Source: Adiantum capillus-veneris (taxonomy: Eukaryota; Streptophyta; Polypodiopsida; Polypodiales; Pteridaceae). Taken from it: a DNA stretch of 64,000 bases. Of the stretch, positions 47,881 through 57,769 are shown one piece after another. The notes beneath the pieces are model-generated. The model was not told where the DNA came from. It did no database searches and was given only the letters and a program-made list of their open reading frames with translations. Every line of letters starts with the position of its first letter. Positions within the stretch are counted from its first letter, which is position 1. The translations under genes were made by a program, and so were the position numbers. Location: positions 147,514,741 to 147,578,740 of the forward strand of contig CM043945.1 of the NCBI GenBank assembly GCA_014529385.2, in the 5' to 3' direction.

Positions 47881-48620
47881 ATAGAAAAGGGAATGATTAG
47901 TGGTGTGGAGGCTCCTTCAGTGAGGTTCAATTAGTTCAATGGTCATTTGGAGATAAGTGGTGTAATGCACAACATTTTTCCTGGCCCCTATATCCACAAG
48001 TTCCCGCTCATAATGACCTATAAAAGAGCCAACTTGGATTTGGAAATCCACGCCATCTTGTATGGAATCAAGCAAGGTAATAGTCTCCACTAGGATGGGC
48101 TTTGGTTGCATTAACTGCTTGTGCTTGATAATCCTAAGTTGTGCTTCTTCTTGAGCATGTTTCTAGATGTGTTGCTTCTTGAGTTTCCTTTCCTTAGTTG
48201 CATGAAATCTACTAAAGCTAATGGTGAGTGATACTTTTTAAATGGCCACCATTGATTTAATTAGTCACTATCTCCCCATCAAGAGCAACAAGCTCTAATG
48301 GCGCCACTGGGAGTTATTTTCAATGATAAAGGGTTCAATACTTTCTTGAACTCTTTGGTCAGAACTTTGGAATTGAAGAATTTATTTATTTTTTGTTTCA
48401 ACACATATATGTGAGCAATAGTAAGCTAGTCGTTGCTCATTCAATTGTTCCAATTCATCTGACCTGGTCAAGAGTTCATAGCCATTGCATTCAAGTATCT
48501 AAGCTACCCAAACTGTGGGAATTAAAAATTCCATTCAAAAGTATGGCATCTAATCCAAAAATTAGATTGAACAGTGTCAAGTTGAAAGTATTTTGTAGCC
48601 ATTTTGTATGCCCATAATAA
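47881..48620. other. No gene recognised
   Basis: A minus-strand open frame at 48111-47917 (64 codons) has protein-like composition but no recognised motif. Otherwise nothing. Confidence 0.35.
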
Positions 48621-48771
48621 TGTAGAATGTAAGTGTGTTCCAATCGAACCATATAATGCCAAGGGGGTCTAGGAACTAGACACCCCACCCATCCTACCTC
48701 GACCCTCTTTAGGGTCGTGCTCCTATGTGTAGCTCCCATAAGGTCCTTGCAAGGCTACCATTGGCCTTACA
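48621..48771 (-). repeat. 3' LTR of the minus-strand chromovirus fragment
   Basis: On the minus strand it starts TGTAAGGCC right after CTCCAAGGAGGGAGTAA and ends ATTCTACA. The start TGTAAGG and the preceding tract equal those of the LTR at 57111, so both copies belong to related families. Confidence 0.65.
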
Positions 48772-49750
48772 TTACTCCCTCCTTGGAGAAGTGTTTTCAT
48801 CCTTGAAAACAAAAACACTAATTTTTTCCCAAGTGGCACCTCCTTCAAGTCAATATTTCCACTTAACTAATGCTTGTTTGGCAATGTAAATGTTGGGAAC
48901 TTTGTAAATCATGATAGTCTAGAATATGCTTGGGTTCATGCGACTGGGTTAGAGGTTCAATAAAAGTGACCAAAGCCTGATGATCGATTATATTGTCATC
49001 CCTATACAAGAGTTTACATAACCGACTTCCATGAAAAACTAGACGACTACGAGAATTCACAATTAAGTTTGTAGGCCATATCACCAACTCATTTGGGAAA
49101 GAATGTCTCATCTCCTCCATGAAGGTTATTTATGGATGTTTCTTATCATCATACTTCTTGCATGGGTCTTGTGCTTGTCCATATGGTCTTGTTCTTGTGT
49201 ATCGGACTAAAGTGTGTTGTAACATGCTTGGCACTATTATAAGCAAACTCCAAAACAGGGTAAATAATCCCAATTAGATTGCTTCTTGCTAATGTAAGCT
49301 CATAGCATGTCCTCTAGCACTTGGTTAACTCTTTTAGTAAGTCCATCCATATTTGGATGATCTACAGTACTGAGATCGCGTTGTGTTCCCAGCAATTTAA
49401 ACACAACCCTCCAAAAGTGACTGTTAAAACTTGGAATCACGATCACTCACAATGTTGCAATTAGAGTGGGTCGGCTGCCCTTGGCCTTATAGGCCACCCC
49501 TCTAACAATTTTTGTGAGAACATGGCCCAAAATTTTGTTAGTATATTCTATTTTTCCATTAGCTTGAGGATGGTATGAAGGTGACTTTTTGTGAATTATC
49601 ATGAATTCATTTTGTAGGTTTTTAATTACTTCATTCAAAAAGTGAGTGCTCCAATCGCTCAAATTTCTATTGGCAATCCATAGAAAGTAGCACAGGGTGC
49701 AATCTCCCCCAGTGCAAGAGTGAGCATTTCCCTCTTGCACGTATTTCACT
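48621..49750 (-). mobile_element. Chromovirus-type Gypsy, 3' fragment
   Basis: Minus-strand remnant. About 49660-49500 encodes the end of an integrase core (THFLNEVIKNLQNEFMI, SYHPQANGKIEYTNKIL). About 49050-48870 encodes the region before the chromodomain (LVFHGSRLCKLLYRDDNI, LVTFIEPLTQSHEPKHILDY), matching 56800-56940 of the copy at 50514-57233. A purine tract and a 151-bp LTR follow. The 5' two-thirds are absent; several breaks. Confidence 0.75.
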
Positions 49751-50002
49751 TATAGATTCTTCAATGCTCAAAAGTGAATACATATTGGCCGGCCCGCACA
49801 AATGACCATAGCTCCTAATGAGCACTTGAGTAATAAATGTACAGATCCCATATCCATAACAATGCTAACCTAGAGATTCGATATCTCTCTCTATTATATT
49901 GCATTTTTTTTATCTCTCTCTAGTTGAATACACTTGGGTCAAGTTACTTTCCCCCAAATTCACTAAGCTAAAGATACCTAAATTGTGAATTTTATTCTAA
50001 AG

Positions 50003-50048
<46 letters not shown>

Positions 50049-50513
50049 CCCCTTTGGCATGGATTTCTCCATGCTCTTATACTCATGTTCTTTAATTGAA
50101 TAATCTTGGTCCAAGTCTTTCATTTGCCAATATGAAATAGGATACATAGCATATACGGTATGTTGAAACCATATTTAGGTGGTTGATAGAAATCCTCGTG
50201 TTGTCTGGCAACAAGTAACCTATTCATATATAAATATAGCATTAAATTGAACCAAAAATTTACTATTTTATCATCAAGTCTCATCTCATGGATTCTTCTA
50301 AGTAGGTGAGTTTGTTTTTGGGCTCTATTGCATCGCAACCTATTGCTATTGATATTCCATAGAGATATGCTATGATCAACCCAAAAGATCATGGAGGGTC
50401 GAGCAACTTTGAGGTGTTTTCACTTGTGCCTACCTCGGAGGATGAGATTCAAACTCGTGTCAGATATGGTGTCAGAATAGGTAAAGATTTCCACGTTGTG
50501 TTGGATTCAACTC
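49751..50513. other. No gene recognised; contains (CT)n
   Basis: AT-rich sequence with a (CT)21 run at 50005-50046. A minus-strand open frame at 50392-50120 (90 codons) is unrecognised. Confidence 0.5.
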
Positions 50514-50639
50514 TGTAAGGACATGGGTCCTACGAGCAAGGCCATTGGCACGATCGACAGACAGTGTGTATGCTAGGGGGAGGCTATAAGATAGCATGGT
50601 TGGGTGGAGACTAGCACACACATTACCACCACCCTTTCA
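50514..50639 (+). repeat. 5' LTR of the chromovirus
   Basis: 126 bp, TGTAAGGACATGGGTCCTAC to CCACCACCCTTTCA, matching 57111-57233. Very short for Gypsy. Confidence 0.82.
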
Positions 50640-50640
50640 T

Positions 50641-50652
50641 TAGTATCCGAGC
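50641..50652 (+). other. Degenerate Met-type primer site of the chromovirus
   Basis: TAGTATCCGAGC, 10 of 12 bases matching the initiator-Met primer site, one base after the LTR. It fixes the LTR end despite decay. Confidence 0.65.
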
Positions 50653-50904
50653 TATTTTTGGGGAAGGGGGAAAAGCGGGTTGCATGTGCATGCGACGCGC
50701 TGCTTCTCTCTCACATTCCGCAAACAATGACACCTCCGCTGTGCAGCAAAAAGAAGGCAGACAACGTAGACAGATGATCGCGGCCGCCTCACCTACACCC
50801 TCCACAGCGGGCAGCCAAGGCAAACTTGACCGGCAACTCTACGGCACCAAGGCTCCGAAGGCTTCCGTTTGGTGCCGTTGGCTGCATGCGTAAAAAGGCC
50901 CGCT

Positions 50905-50990
50905 TAACCCTTGCATGAAGGAGGCTTGAACCCACCCCATGAGTGTAAGAGGCCAACACTTTACCATCAAGCTATTGACCCTTGTTGTGT
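50905..50990 (-). repeat. tRNA-like sequence (probable SINE head) in the chromovirus leader
   Basis: Minus strand: TAGCTTGATGGTAAAGTGTTGG (A-box-like, given here in part) and GTGGGTTCAAGCCTCC (good B box). Arm pairing is poor, so a tRNA-derived SINE head is more likely than a functional tRNA. Confidence 0.4.
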
Positions 50991-51399
50991 ATAACAAAGA
51001 AAGATACATACTTGTGTTAAAATGAAAGCTAGAAGGAAAGAGAAAGCTTCAAACTTCAAGGAAGTAGTTTCACCCTTCCTTCTTGGAGGAAGGCAAGTTT
51101 TCCTCCAAAAATTCTTTTTTCCTCAAGGAGGTAGCTTCAAAGTGAACAAAAGCCTTCACAAAAACGACAAGTTTTTGTGAAGAATCAACAAAGGTGCTCT
51201 TACGACGAACAACACATGAAGCGCTACAATTCCCGCAAGACGAGGTTTGCAAAACACAAAGACTTCAATTTCACAAGGTACAAGTTGACGTTTTCTCTCT
51301 CTCTTTATATTAGTGTGTGTTTACCATGGCCAGTGAGGATATCCCACCTACACACACTTTTGATTTTGAGCACGTAGATCAAAATCAGGGCACCACGGG

Positions 51400-52289
51400 T
51401 GCTGCTTACACTAATATGCAATGACCATGATGATCTGAGAGATCATGGCCTTGTAGATATGGCTACTTTCAAGAATTTGGAAAATCGCCAAAGCGTACTT
51501 GAATGCAACCTCTCTGCACTCAATGCAAATGTTACCAATCTTACGGAGTTACTTGTGAAATTTATGCATTCACAAACGGCTCAAGGAGCCACAAGTGGCA
51601 CGGTTCAAGTCAACCAAGCTCGCACGACTCAAGGAGTCCAAGAGACAAGTGCTTCAGAAGATGCAGAAGGTAGCAATGCATTACTTAAAAATATCACCAT
51701 TCCTAAGTTTCACGGGGAAGAGTGTGATTGCAACAAGGATGCGGTCAATACGTTCTTACACAAATGTGTAAGAACGTATTGATATGCTTGAGGTGGGAAG
51801 ACACACCCCGGATATAAAGACGGCTATGGAAACAAGTGTATCTCTTAAAGGCAAGGCCTATAAGTGGTGGATGACATTTCCAATAGATGCTCGTCCTCCG
51901 TCTTGGGCTGCGTTTCAAGCTTATTTCTCCAAAGAGTTTTTGGACTCCAATGAGGAAGATAAGAATTGGTTAGCATGGGATGCATGCTACATGTTTGGCC
52001 TCTCTCTCACATAGTATCTTTTGAAGTATTGGGAAATCATATTAAAACTAGAAGGTCTAGATGAGTTCCAAAAGATACGGGGTTTTAATAGGGGTCTTGA
52101 CAAAGACTATTTTCTTCATGTCAAGATCCAACATCCAAAAACTTTGGAAGAATCTGTTAAGTATGGAGCCTGATTTACCCTTGTAATTTTCTATGGTAAA
52201 AGCGCACATTTGTAAGGCCCCCATTATGAGGAGAAGCCATTGTGCGTGAAGAAAAATCACTCACCGGAAACCAAAATTTTCACGGACAA
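51400..52289 (+). CDS. Chromovirus gag region (element fossil)
   Basis: Capsid region. Visible are LKNITIPKFHGEECD, the WW-type core (LKGKAYKWWMTFPIDARPPS, WAAFQAYFSKEF) and, near 52060-52160, FQKIRGFNRGLDKDYFLHV and HPKTLEESVKYG. The zinc knuckle is encoded on the other side of the solo LTR. Decayed. Confidence 0.75.
51745..51782. repeat. Perfect 18-bp inverted repeat with 2-base loop
   Basis: Arms TCAATACGTTCTTACACA and its exact reverse complement separated by AA. Such a flawless hairpin is unusual in old sequence and suggests a recent local inverted duplication. Confidence 0.9.
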
Positions 52290-52294
52290 GAATC

Positions 52295-52986
52295 AGGGGC
52301 AACTTTAAAGGCCTCGGGGGCGGAGGCCCCCGAGACTTTTTTTTTCGCCGGAATATTCCTTTTCGCCGGAATATTATGGCCGGACGGCGGTCGGAAAGTG
52401 GTCGGAAAACAACCGGTCGGTTGGCCGGTGGCCGGTAGTCAATGGCCAATGGCCGGTGGTCGGAAGTCAATGGCCGGTGGCCGGTGGTCGGAAGTCAATG
52501 GCCGGTGGCCGGTGGCCGAATTCAATGGCCGGTGGCCGAATTCAAAAGCGGACTTGTCTTCTCAAGGGCGGCCACACATGGGCGGATTGGAGGGTCCGAT
52601 TTGGACTTATTCGCACAAGGGCGGCTACACATGGCTGTCTCTCATAAAAGAGGGCAGCCCTTTTGGCCTATAAAAGGAGGCCATTTCTACACACATTTCA
52701 TAGTGTGAAGTTGATGCAACAAGGTGAGTGTGAGGTGGTGAGAGTGAAGCAAGGCGGGAGCTCCATTAAGGGTATAATCCCTTTGTAAACTACTTCTTGT
52801 TTTGAAGTACTAAAGCCATTGAGTGGCTGCTTTCCTGTGGACGTAGCCCACATTGGGTGAACCACGTATATCGTGTGTACTCTCTCTCTCTCTCTCTCTA
52901 CTCTATAATCTCGTGTATATAAATCTGTCTCTCTCCATTAAGTAATCTACTCAATTATCTATTTAGCTACGTCTTATTTCCTAACA
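52295..52986 (+). mobile_element. Solo LTR inside the chromovirus
   Basis: 692-bp insertion flanked by GAATC (52290-52294 and 52987-52991). It has a TATA box (TATAAAAGG, 52669-52677), ends CTAACA, and carries a GC-rich minisatellite (52378-52545). No internal coding region and no second LTR: a solo LTR left by recombination between LTRs. The first base pair is not the usual TG, so the left boundary rests on the duplication. Confidence 0.75.
52378..52545. repeat. GGCCGGTGG minisatellite
   Basis: Several near-copies of a roughly 28-bp unit built from TCAATGGCCGGTGGCCGG and GTCGGAAG, much more GC-rich than the rest of the window. Inside the solo LTR. Confidence 0.9.
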
Positions 52987-52991
52987 GAATC

Positions 52992-54072
52992 CATCAGTCA
53001 TGCCCAAAGATATGATGAGTGACCAAGAGAGGAAAGGAAATGTTCCCTACTCTAAGAATAATTTTGCTAAGAGCCAATGGTGAGGTAGATCTCCCACACG
53101 TTCCAAGAGGAATAAGAGACAATCTACCTCTCCACGTCCACAAGAGGCTAAGAAGCCTAAGCAATCACGAGATACTCCACGTGGTTCTCTGAGCAGTGCT
53201 GATTTTGAGCGTGCAAAGAAACACAATTTGTGTTTTAGATTTCTTTCGGACCAACATAACAAGAAGGATTGTCCTCTTTTGCAAGGCAAAAAAAGGCCGT
53301 GCACACGGTGCAATGCCTCACATTAGATTCATCTTCTAAATATTGTGCTGTAGAGATTATTTATATGGAAGAAAAGCACAACTATTGTGTGCCTGCTTCA
53401 ATGTGGCAGCCCACCTTTGGCCCCCATGATTTGATTCGCATGCATGGCACTATTAACAGACAACATGTTCGTATTTTAGTGGATGATGGTGCAACTCATA
53501 ACTTCTTAAACTATAAGCTAGTCAAGAAATTGAAGCTTACACAGACTCCCTGCTCTCACAAGTATGTTGTCAAAAAGATGTTTGACAATGATAAAGAAGT
53601 ATGGAACATGGTAGTTTAAGGGATTGAGCTTATTGTTCAAGATCATACAATGACCCTTGACTTTCAAGTGATGAACATGGACCGTGCTGATGTAGTTTTA
53701 GGACAGGAGTGGCTGCATGGTTTAGGAAACACATTGCACACTAGTTATGAACACAACTCCTTATCCTTTATGGCCAATGGTAAACATGTGATTTTGCTTG
53801 GTGAGAAAAAAATACCATCTGCACCTCTTATATGTACAACCAAGCTTTCTATTTTGCAGAAAGCAGATTTAATAGATGAAGTCTTTTTGTGTTACTGCTT
53901 GTCTCCAAGTCTTGTGAATTCTCAAGAGCAAAGTGCAGTGAATTCTAGTGATGGCATGCAAAGTGCAATGAATTCTAACGATAAACAAAGTGTTAACAAA
54001 TCTAACGAGAAAAGTGCTCTCAATTTTAATTCTATAGAGCGACGTGCAACTGTTGTAAAACAAACATTATAG
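52992..54072 (+). CDS. Chromovirus zinc knuckle and protease region (element fossil)
   Basis: Begins with the gag tail containing the zinc-knuckle-like stretch FLSDQHNKKDC (about 53240-53275). Then the protease: RMHGTINRQHVRILVDDGAT with HNFLNYKLVKKL, MTLDFQVMNMDRADVVLGQE and WLHGLGNTLH (to about 53740). The protease precedes RT as usual. Confidence 0.78.
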
Positions 54073-54129
54073 TAATTACAAGATTCTCCATCCAACATAA
54101 CTCTAGTTTACTGTCTCCTTTTGCACGGC

Positions 54130-55010
54130 AAAAGCTGACTCATTTATTCACGGAGTGTAGTGATGTATTCTCAAGTGATTTACCGCCGGGTTTACCCCCT
54201 ACACGTGATGTGCAGCATGGCATAGATGTCTTGCCAGGCACTAAACCGTTGAGTAAACCACCTTATTGTATGAGTGCTAAAGAAGCCAAGGAGGTTGAGA
54301 GTCAGTTGGCTGACTACCTTGCCTGTGGTTTCATTAGACCTAGCACTTCACCTTGGGCATCACCAATCTATTGGTAAAAAAGAAAAATGGTACTATGCGT
54401 ATGTGCGTAGATTATTGCGGATTAAATGCCATAACCATAAAAAAAAAGTATCCTCTACCAAGAGTGGATGAGTTGTTTGATCAATTCATGGGGCAAAATA
54501 CTATACAAAGATAGATCTTCATTTAGGATACCACCAGGTGCATATCCTTTTGCAAGATATCTCCAAAACTGCCTTTAGAACACGGTTCGGGCATTTTGAA
54601 TTTTTGGTTATGCCTTTTGGTTTAACCAATGCTCCAACTACATTTATGACACTCATGGATAATGTCTTACATCCCTATTGGAAAATTTGTTGTGGTTTTC
54701 CTTGATGCCATTCTCATTTATAGTAAGACTGAAGATGAACACATAAAACACTTACGATTAGTGTTTGAATAGCTACGAGCTCACGCACTGTATGCTAACC
54801 AAAGCAAGTGTGATTTCTTTAAAACAAAAATACATTACTTCGGTCATGTGATCTCTTATTCTGGCATCAAAATGGACACTGACAAGGTCGCTGACATTCT
54901 TCGATGGCCACATCCCAACACGGTTGAGGAGCTTCAAATATTCTTAGGCATGGCTGGATTTTATCAACAAATATATCCATGATTATGCCAAAATCATTGG
55001 TCCCTATGAC
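54130..55010 (+). CDS. Chromovirus reverse-transcriptase region (element fossil)
   Basis: Ty3/Gypsy RT in several frames: [80 protein letters not shown] and [27 protein letters not shown]. Much decayed. Confidence 0.8.
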
Positions 55011-55079
55011 GGATCAACTTAAAGCAAAAGGTAAAGACCTTTTCTTGGGAAGAAGCCCAAAAATGCAGTTTTGAACAGC

Positions 55080-55500
55080 TCAAGGTAGCTATAGCCACTG
55101 CTCCCATCCTAGCAATCGTTGCCCACTTAAGCCGTTTGTCGTAGAAACTGATGCTAGTGATAAGCAATTGGTGCAGTACTTCTCCAGGAGGGAAGACCTA
55201 TAGCCTTTGAAAGTAAAAAGTTAGATAGAGCTCAAGAGAATTATTCTCTCTATGAGAGAGATCTCTACGCCATAATGCACGCTTTACAAAAGTGGCGACA
55301 CTATTTATAGGGTGCCGAGTTTGAAGTAGTTTTGACCATGAGAGTATCAAATGGTTTACTACTCAAATGGACTTGAAGGGCCGTAAAGCTAGATGGGCCG
55401 AAATCCTTCAAGATTATGATTGTAAGCTACGATATCACAAGGGGCGATATAATGTAGTAGCGGATGCACTAAGTCGGATGTCTCAGATTAATTCACTTGC
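55080..55500 (+). CDS. Chromovirus RNase H region (element fossil)
   Basis: Ty3-type RNase H: NYSLYERDLYAIMHALQKWR, then KARWAEILQDYDCKLRYHKG and NVVADALSRM. Confidence 0.8.
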
Positions 55501-55719
55501 TTTCACGGAAATACATAGTGGATTTTTGGAGTCATTACATGGCAAGTATGCACAAGATCAATCATATGCTAAAGTGTGGAGTGCAATTTTAAAATGGGAT
55601 CCCTCACACTCACATGTCTCTGTACAGCTATATCAACATGTCTCTACAGGCGCAGATAAAAACTCCAACACACAGAGCTCCACCCCTACTCAGGAAGAGC
55701 TTAATTAAGTGATGGAAGA

Positions 55720-56470
55720 ATTTTTCCATTGATGATGGCTACTTACTCCACAAGGATAGAATATGTGTGCCAAAGGACTCAAACACTAGGCGCCAAATCT
55801 TATTTGAGTGTCACGATAGTCCAAGTGCTGGTCATCCAGGTATTTGTAAGACGTATGCCTTAGTTTGATGGCAATTTTATTGGCCAGGCTTACATCATGA
55901 TGTTCAAGAGTACGTACTAAACTACCAATAGTGCCAAGTTAATAAGGCAGAGCGCCTCAAGGTAGGTGGCCTTTTACATCCTTTAGAGATTCCACAAGGT
56001 AAGTGGGAGGGTATCTCTCTAGATTTTGTAGTAGGACTACCTACTATAAATCGTGGCCATGATTCCATATGGGTAATTGTAGACCGTCTCACAAAGATGG
56101 GTCGATTCATTTCCACTAGACTACGGTTGAGACACCGGAATTAGCAAGGCTATTTGTAGAGCATATACATAAACTCTACAGTCTTCCAGCTAGTATCATT
56201 AGTGACAGAGATCGAAAGTTTGATAATCACTTCTGGAGAGCTATGTTCCAAAAGTTGGAAACTAAACTTAATCTAAGTACGGCTGATCATCCAGGAACGG
56301 ATAGTCAAACCGAAAGAGTTAATCAAGTGCTAGAGGATATGCTACGAACGTACGTTAGCAAGAAGCAAACCAATTGAGAAGACTACTTACCTATATTGGA
56401 ATTTTCTTATAGTAGTTCAAAGCATGTGACTACAGGGTTTAGTCCATTTATGCTTTTATATGGATTTCAA
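55720..56470 (+). CDS. Chromovirus integrase region (element fossil)
   Basis: Zinc-binding module ([30 protein letters not shown]) then the core with [30 protein letters not shown] and later core motifs in other frames. Decayed. Confidence 0.75.
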
Positions 56471-56479
56471 CCTAGATCA

Positions 56480-56981
56480 CCCCGTTACGGTGGGGTTGGC
56501 TAAGGAGAAGATGCAACAAGCAAAGGATTTCTTCCAAGACCATTTTGACATGCTTCGAGTTGCTCGACAGAATGTTAAGCAAGCTCAAGATCGATATAAG
56601 AAGTACGCAGATGAGCATCGTCATCTTGATACTTTCAAAGAAGGAGACAAGGTTTTCCTCAAAGTTCCAGAGCATTTAGAAAGTCTGAAGACGAGAAAAG
56701 TTGCTAAACTTTCACCACGCTATTGTGGACCATTTACCATTCTCAAACGTATAGGTCAAGTGGCCTATAAGTTAGCTCTTCCAGAGCACTCACGAGTTCA
56801 TCCTGTTTTTCATGTTAGTCGTTTACGAAAACAACTAGGACAAAATGATAATGTCATTGACATAGGTGTGTTAGTTGACTTTATCGAATCGCCAAGCATT
56901 CCTCATGAGCCCGAAAAGAATTTGGATTCTCACGAGCTTTGCACTAGACATCATGTCAGACGCCAGATGTTGGTAAAATAG
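56480..56981 (+). CDS. Chromovirus integrase C-terminus with chromodomain-type end (element fossil)
   Basis: Encodes [20 protein letters not shown] and [40 protein letters not shown], the GPY/F module, and [14 protein letters not shown], followed by the beginning of the chromodomain (RRQMLVK). Chromodomains steer integration to particular chromatin; this feature names the chromovirus group. Confidence 0.8.
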
Positions 56982-57078
56982 ATAGATAGACATGAAGAAG
57001 GTTCTACATGGGAGAATGTCTCCGCACTTAAGAAACGTTTTCCTACGTTCGTTTTTGAGGACGAAAACAATTCTCCAA

Positions 57079-57107
57079 GGGGGGGGGGGGGGGGGGGGGG
57101 GGGGGGG
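57079..57107 (+). repeat. 29-base G run at the chromovirus polypurine tract
   Basis: CTCCAAGG is followed by an unbroken G run, then TAA and the LTR. The related fragment at 48780-48790 has only AAGGAGGGAG, so the tract expanded, or the assembly miscounted it. Confidence 0.95.
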
Positions 57108-57110
57108 TAA

Positions 57111-57233
57111 TGTAAGGACATGGGTCCTACAGCCAAGGGCACCAGCATGGCCGTACAATGTGTACGCTAGGGGAAGGCTATAAGATAGCATGGTTGGGTG
57201 GAGACTAGCACATGCATTACCACCGCCCTTTTA
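57111..57233 (+). repeat. 3' LTR of the chromovirus
   Basis: About 123 bp matching 50514-50639 at about 86%. Followed by GACTC, compared with AACTC before the 5' LTR. Confidence 0.8.
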
Positions 57234-57238
57234 GACTC

Positions 57239-57769
57239 TTACAGTGAAATTTTTGATCATTCAAAATGAAGGATCCTCAAGTCAGATGACACCTAGCATG
57301 TTTCACAATAAGAACAGAGAGCTGGTTTTCAATATTTTATCAAGTTATTTGGATGAGCTTGGAAAAAAACCAATGCTCCCAATTCTCTAAATAAGAGGTT
57401 CTTAGTGACAATTGCAATGAAGAAATAGTAAACAACTTTAGCTTTCTTGGAAGCCTTGGAAACCATGTCACATATCACAACATGGAGGGTTTTGTGTGTA
57501 CTAAACCCAATTCCATTGGTACAAAAAGCAATTTGTAGTGCATTCTTTTGGCTAAGCACAAGTATCATAGATTGAGAAAAATTATTTTAAGCTGTACAAT
57601 TATTGAACAGGTTGAGGAGATTCCATAGCACTACTATGGAAATTGTGTATACAAATTTCCCCCTGTCTGTGGTGGTGGATCAACTATGGAGGGGATGGAA
57701 AGAATTATGATGGTCATTGATGGGTGAAGTCGGTGCAAACTAGGTTGAAATTTCTTGTTGTGGTGAGGA
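57239..57769. other. No gene recognised
   Basis: AT-rich, short open frames only. Confidence 0.45.

Larger units (their letters stand above)
50514..57233 (+). mobile_element. Chromovirus-type Ty3/Gypsy element with very short LTRs
   Basis: Plus-strand element with LTRs of only about 125 bp (50514-50639, 57111-57233), a Met-type primer site (50641-50652), a polyguanine-expanded purine tract, and probable target duplications AACTC/GACTC (50509-50513, 57234-57238). Coding order: gag, zinc knuckle, protease, RT, RNase H, integrase, chromodomain-type C-terminus. LTRs differ by about 14%, making it the oldest complete element here. Heavily broken (more than ten breaks) and further interrupted by a solo LTR at 52295-52986. 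Confidence 0.88.

Noticed and set aside
50905-50990. Functional tRNA gene
   Set aside because: B box good, but acceptor and anticodon arms do not pair convincingly.
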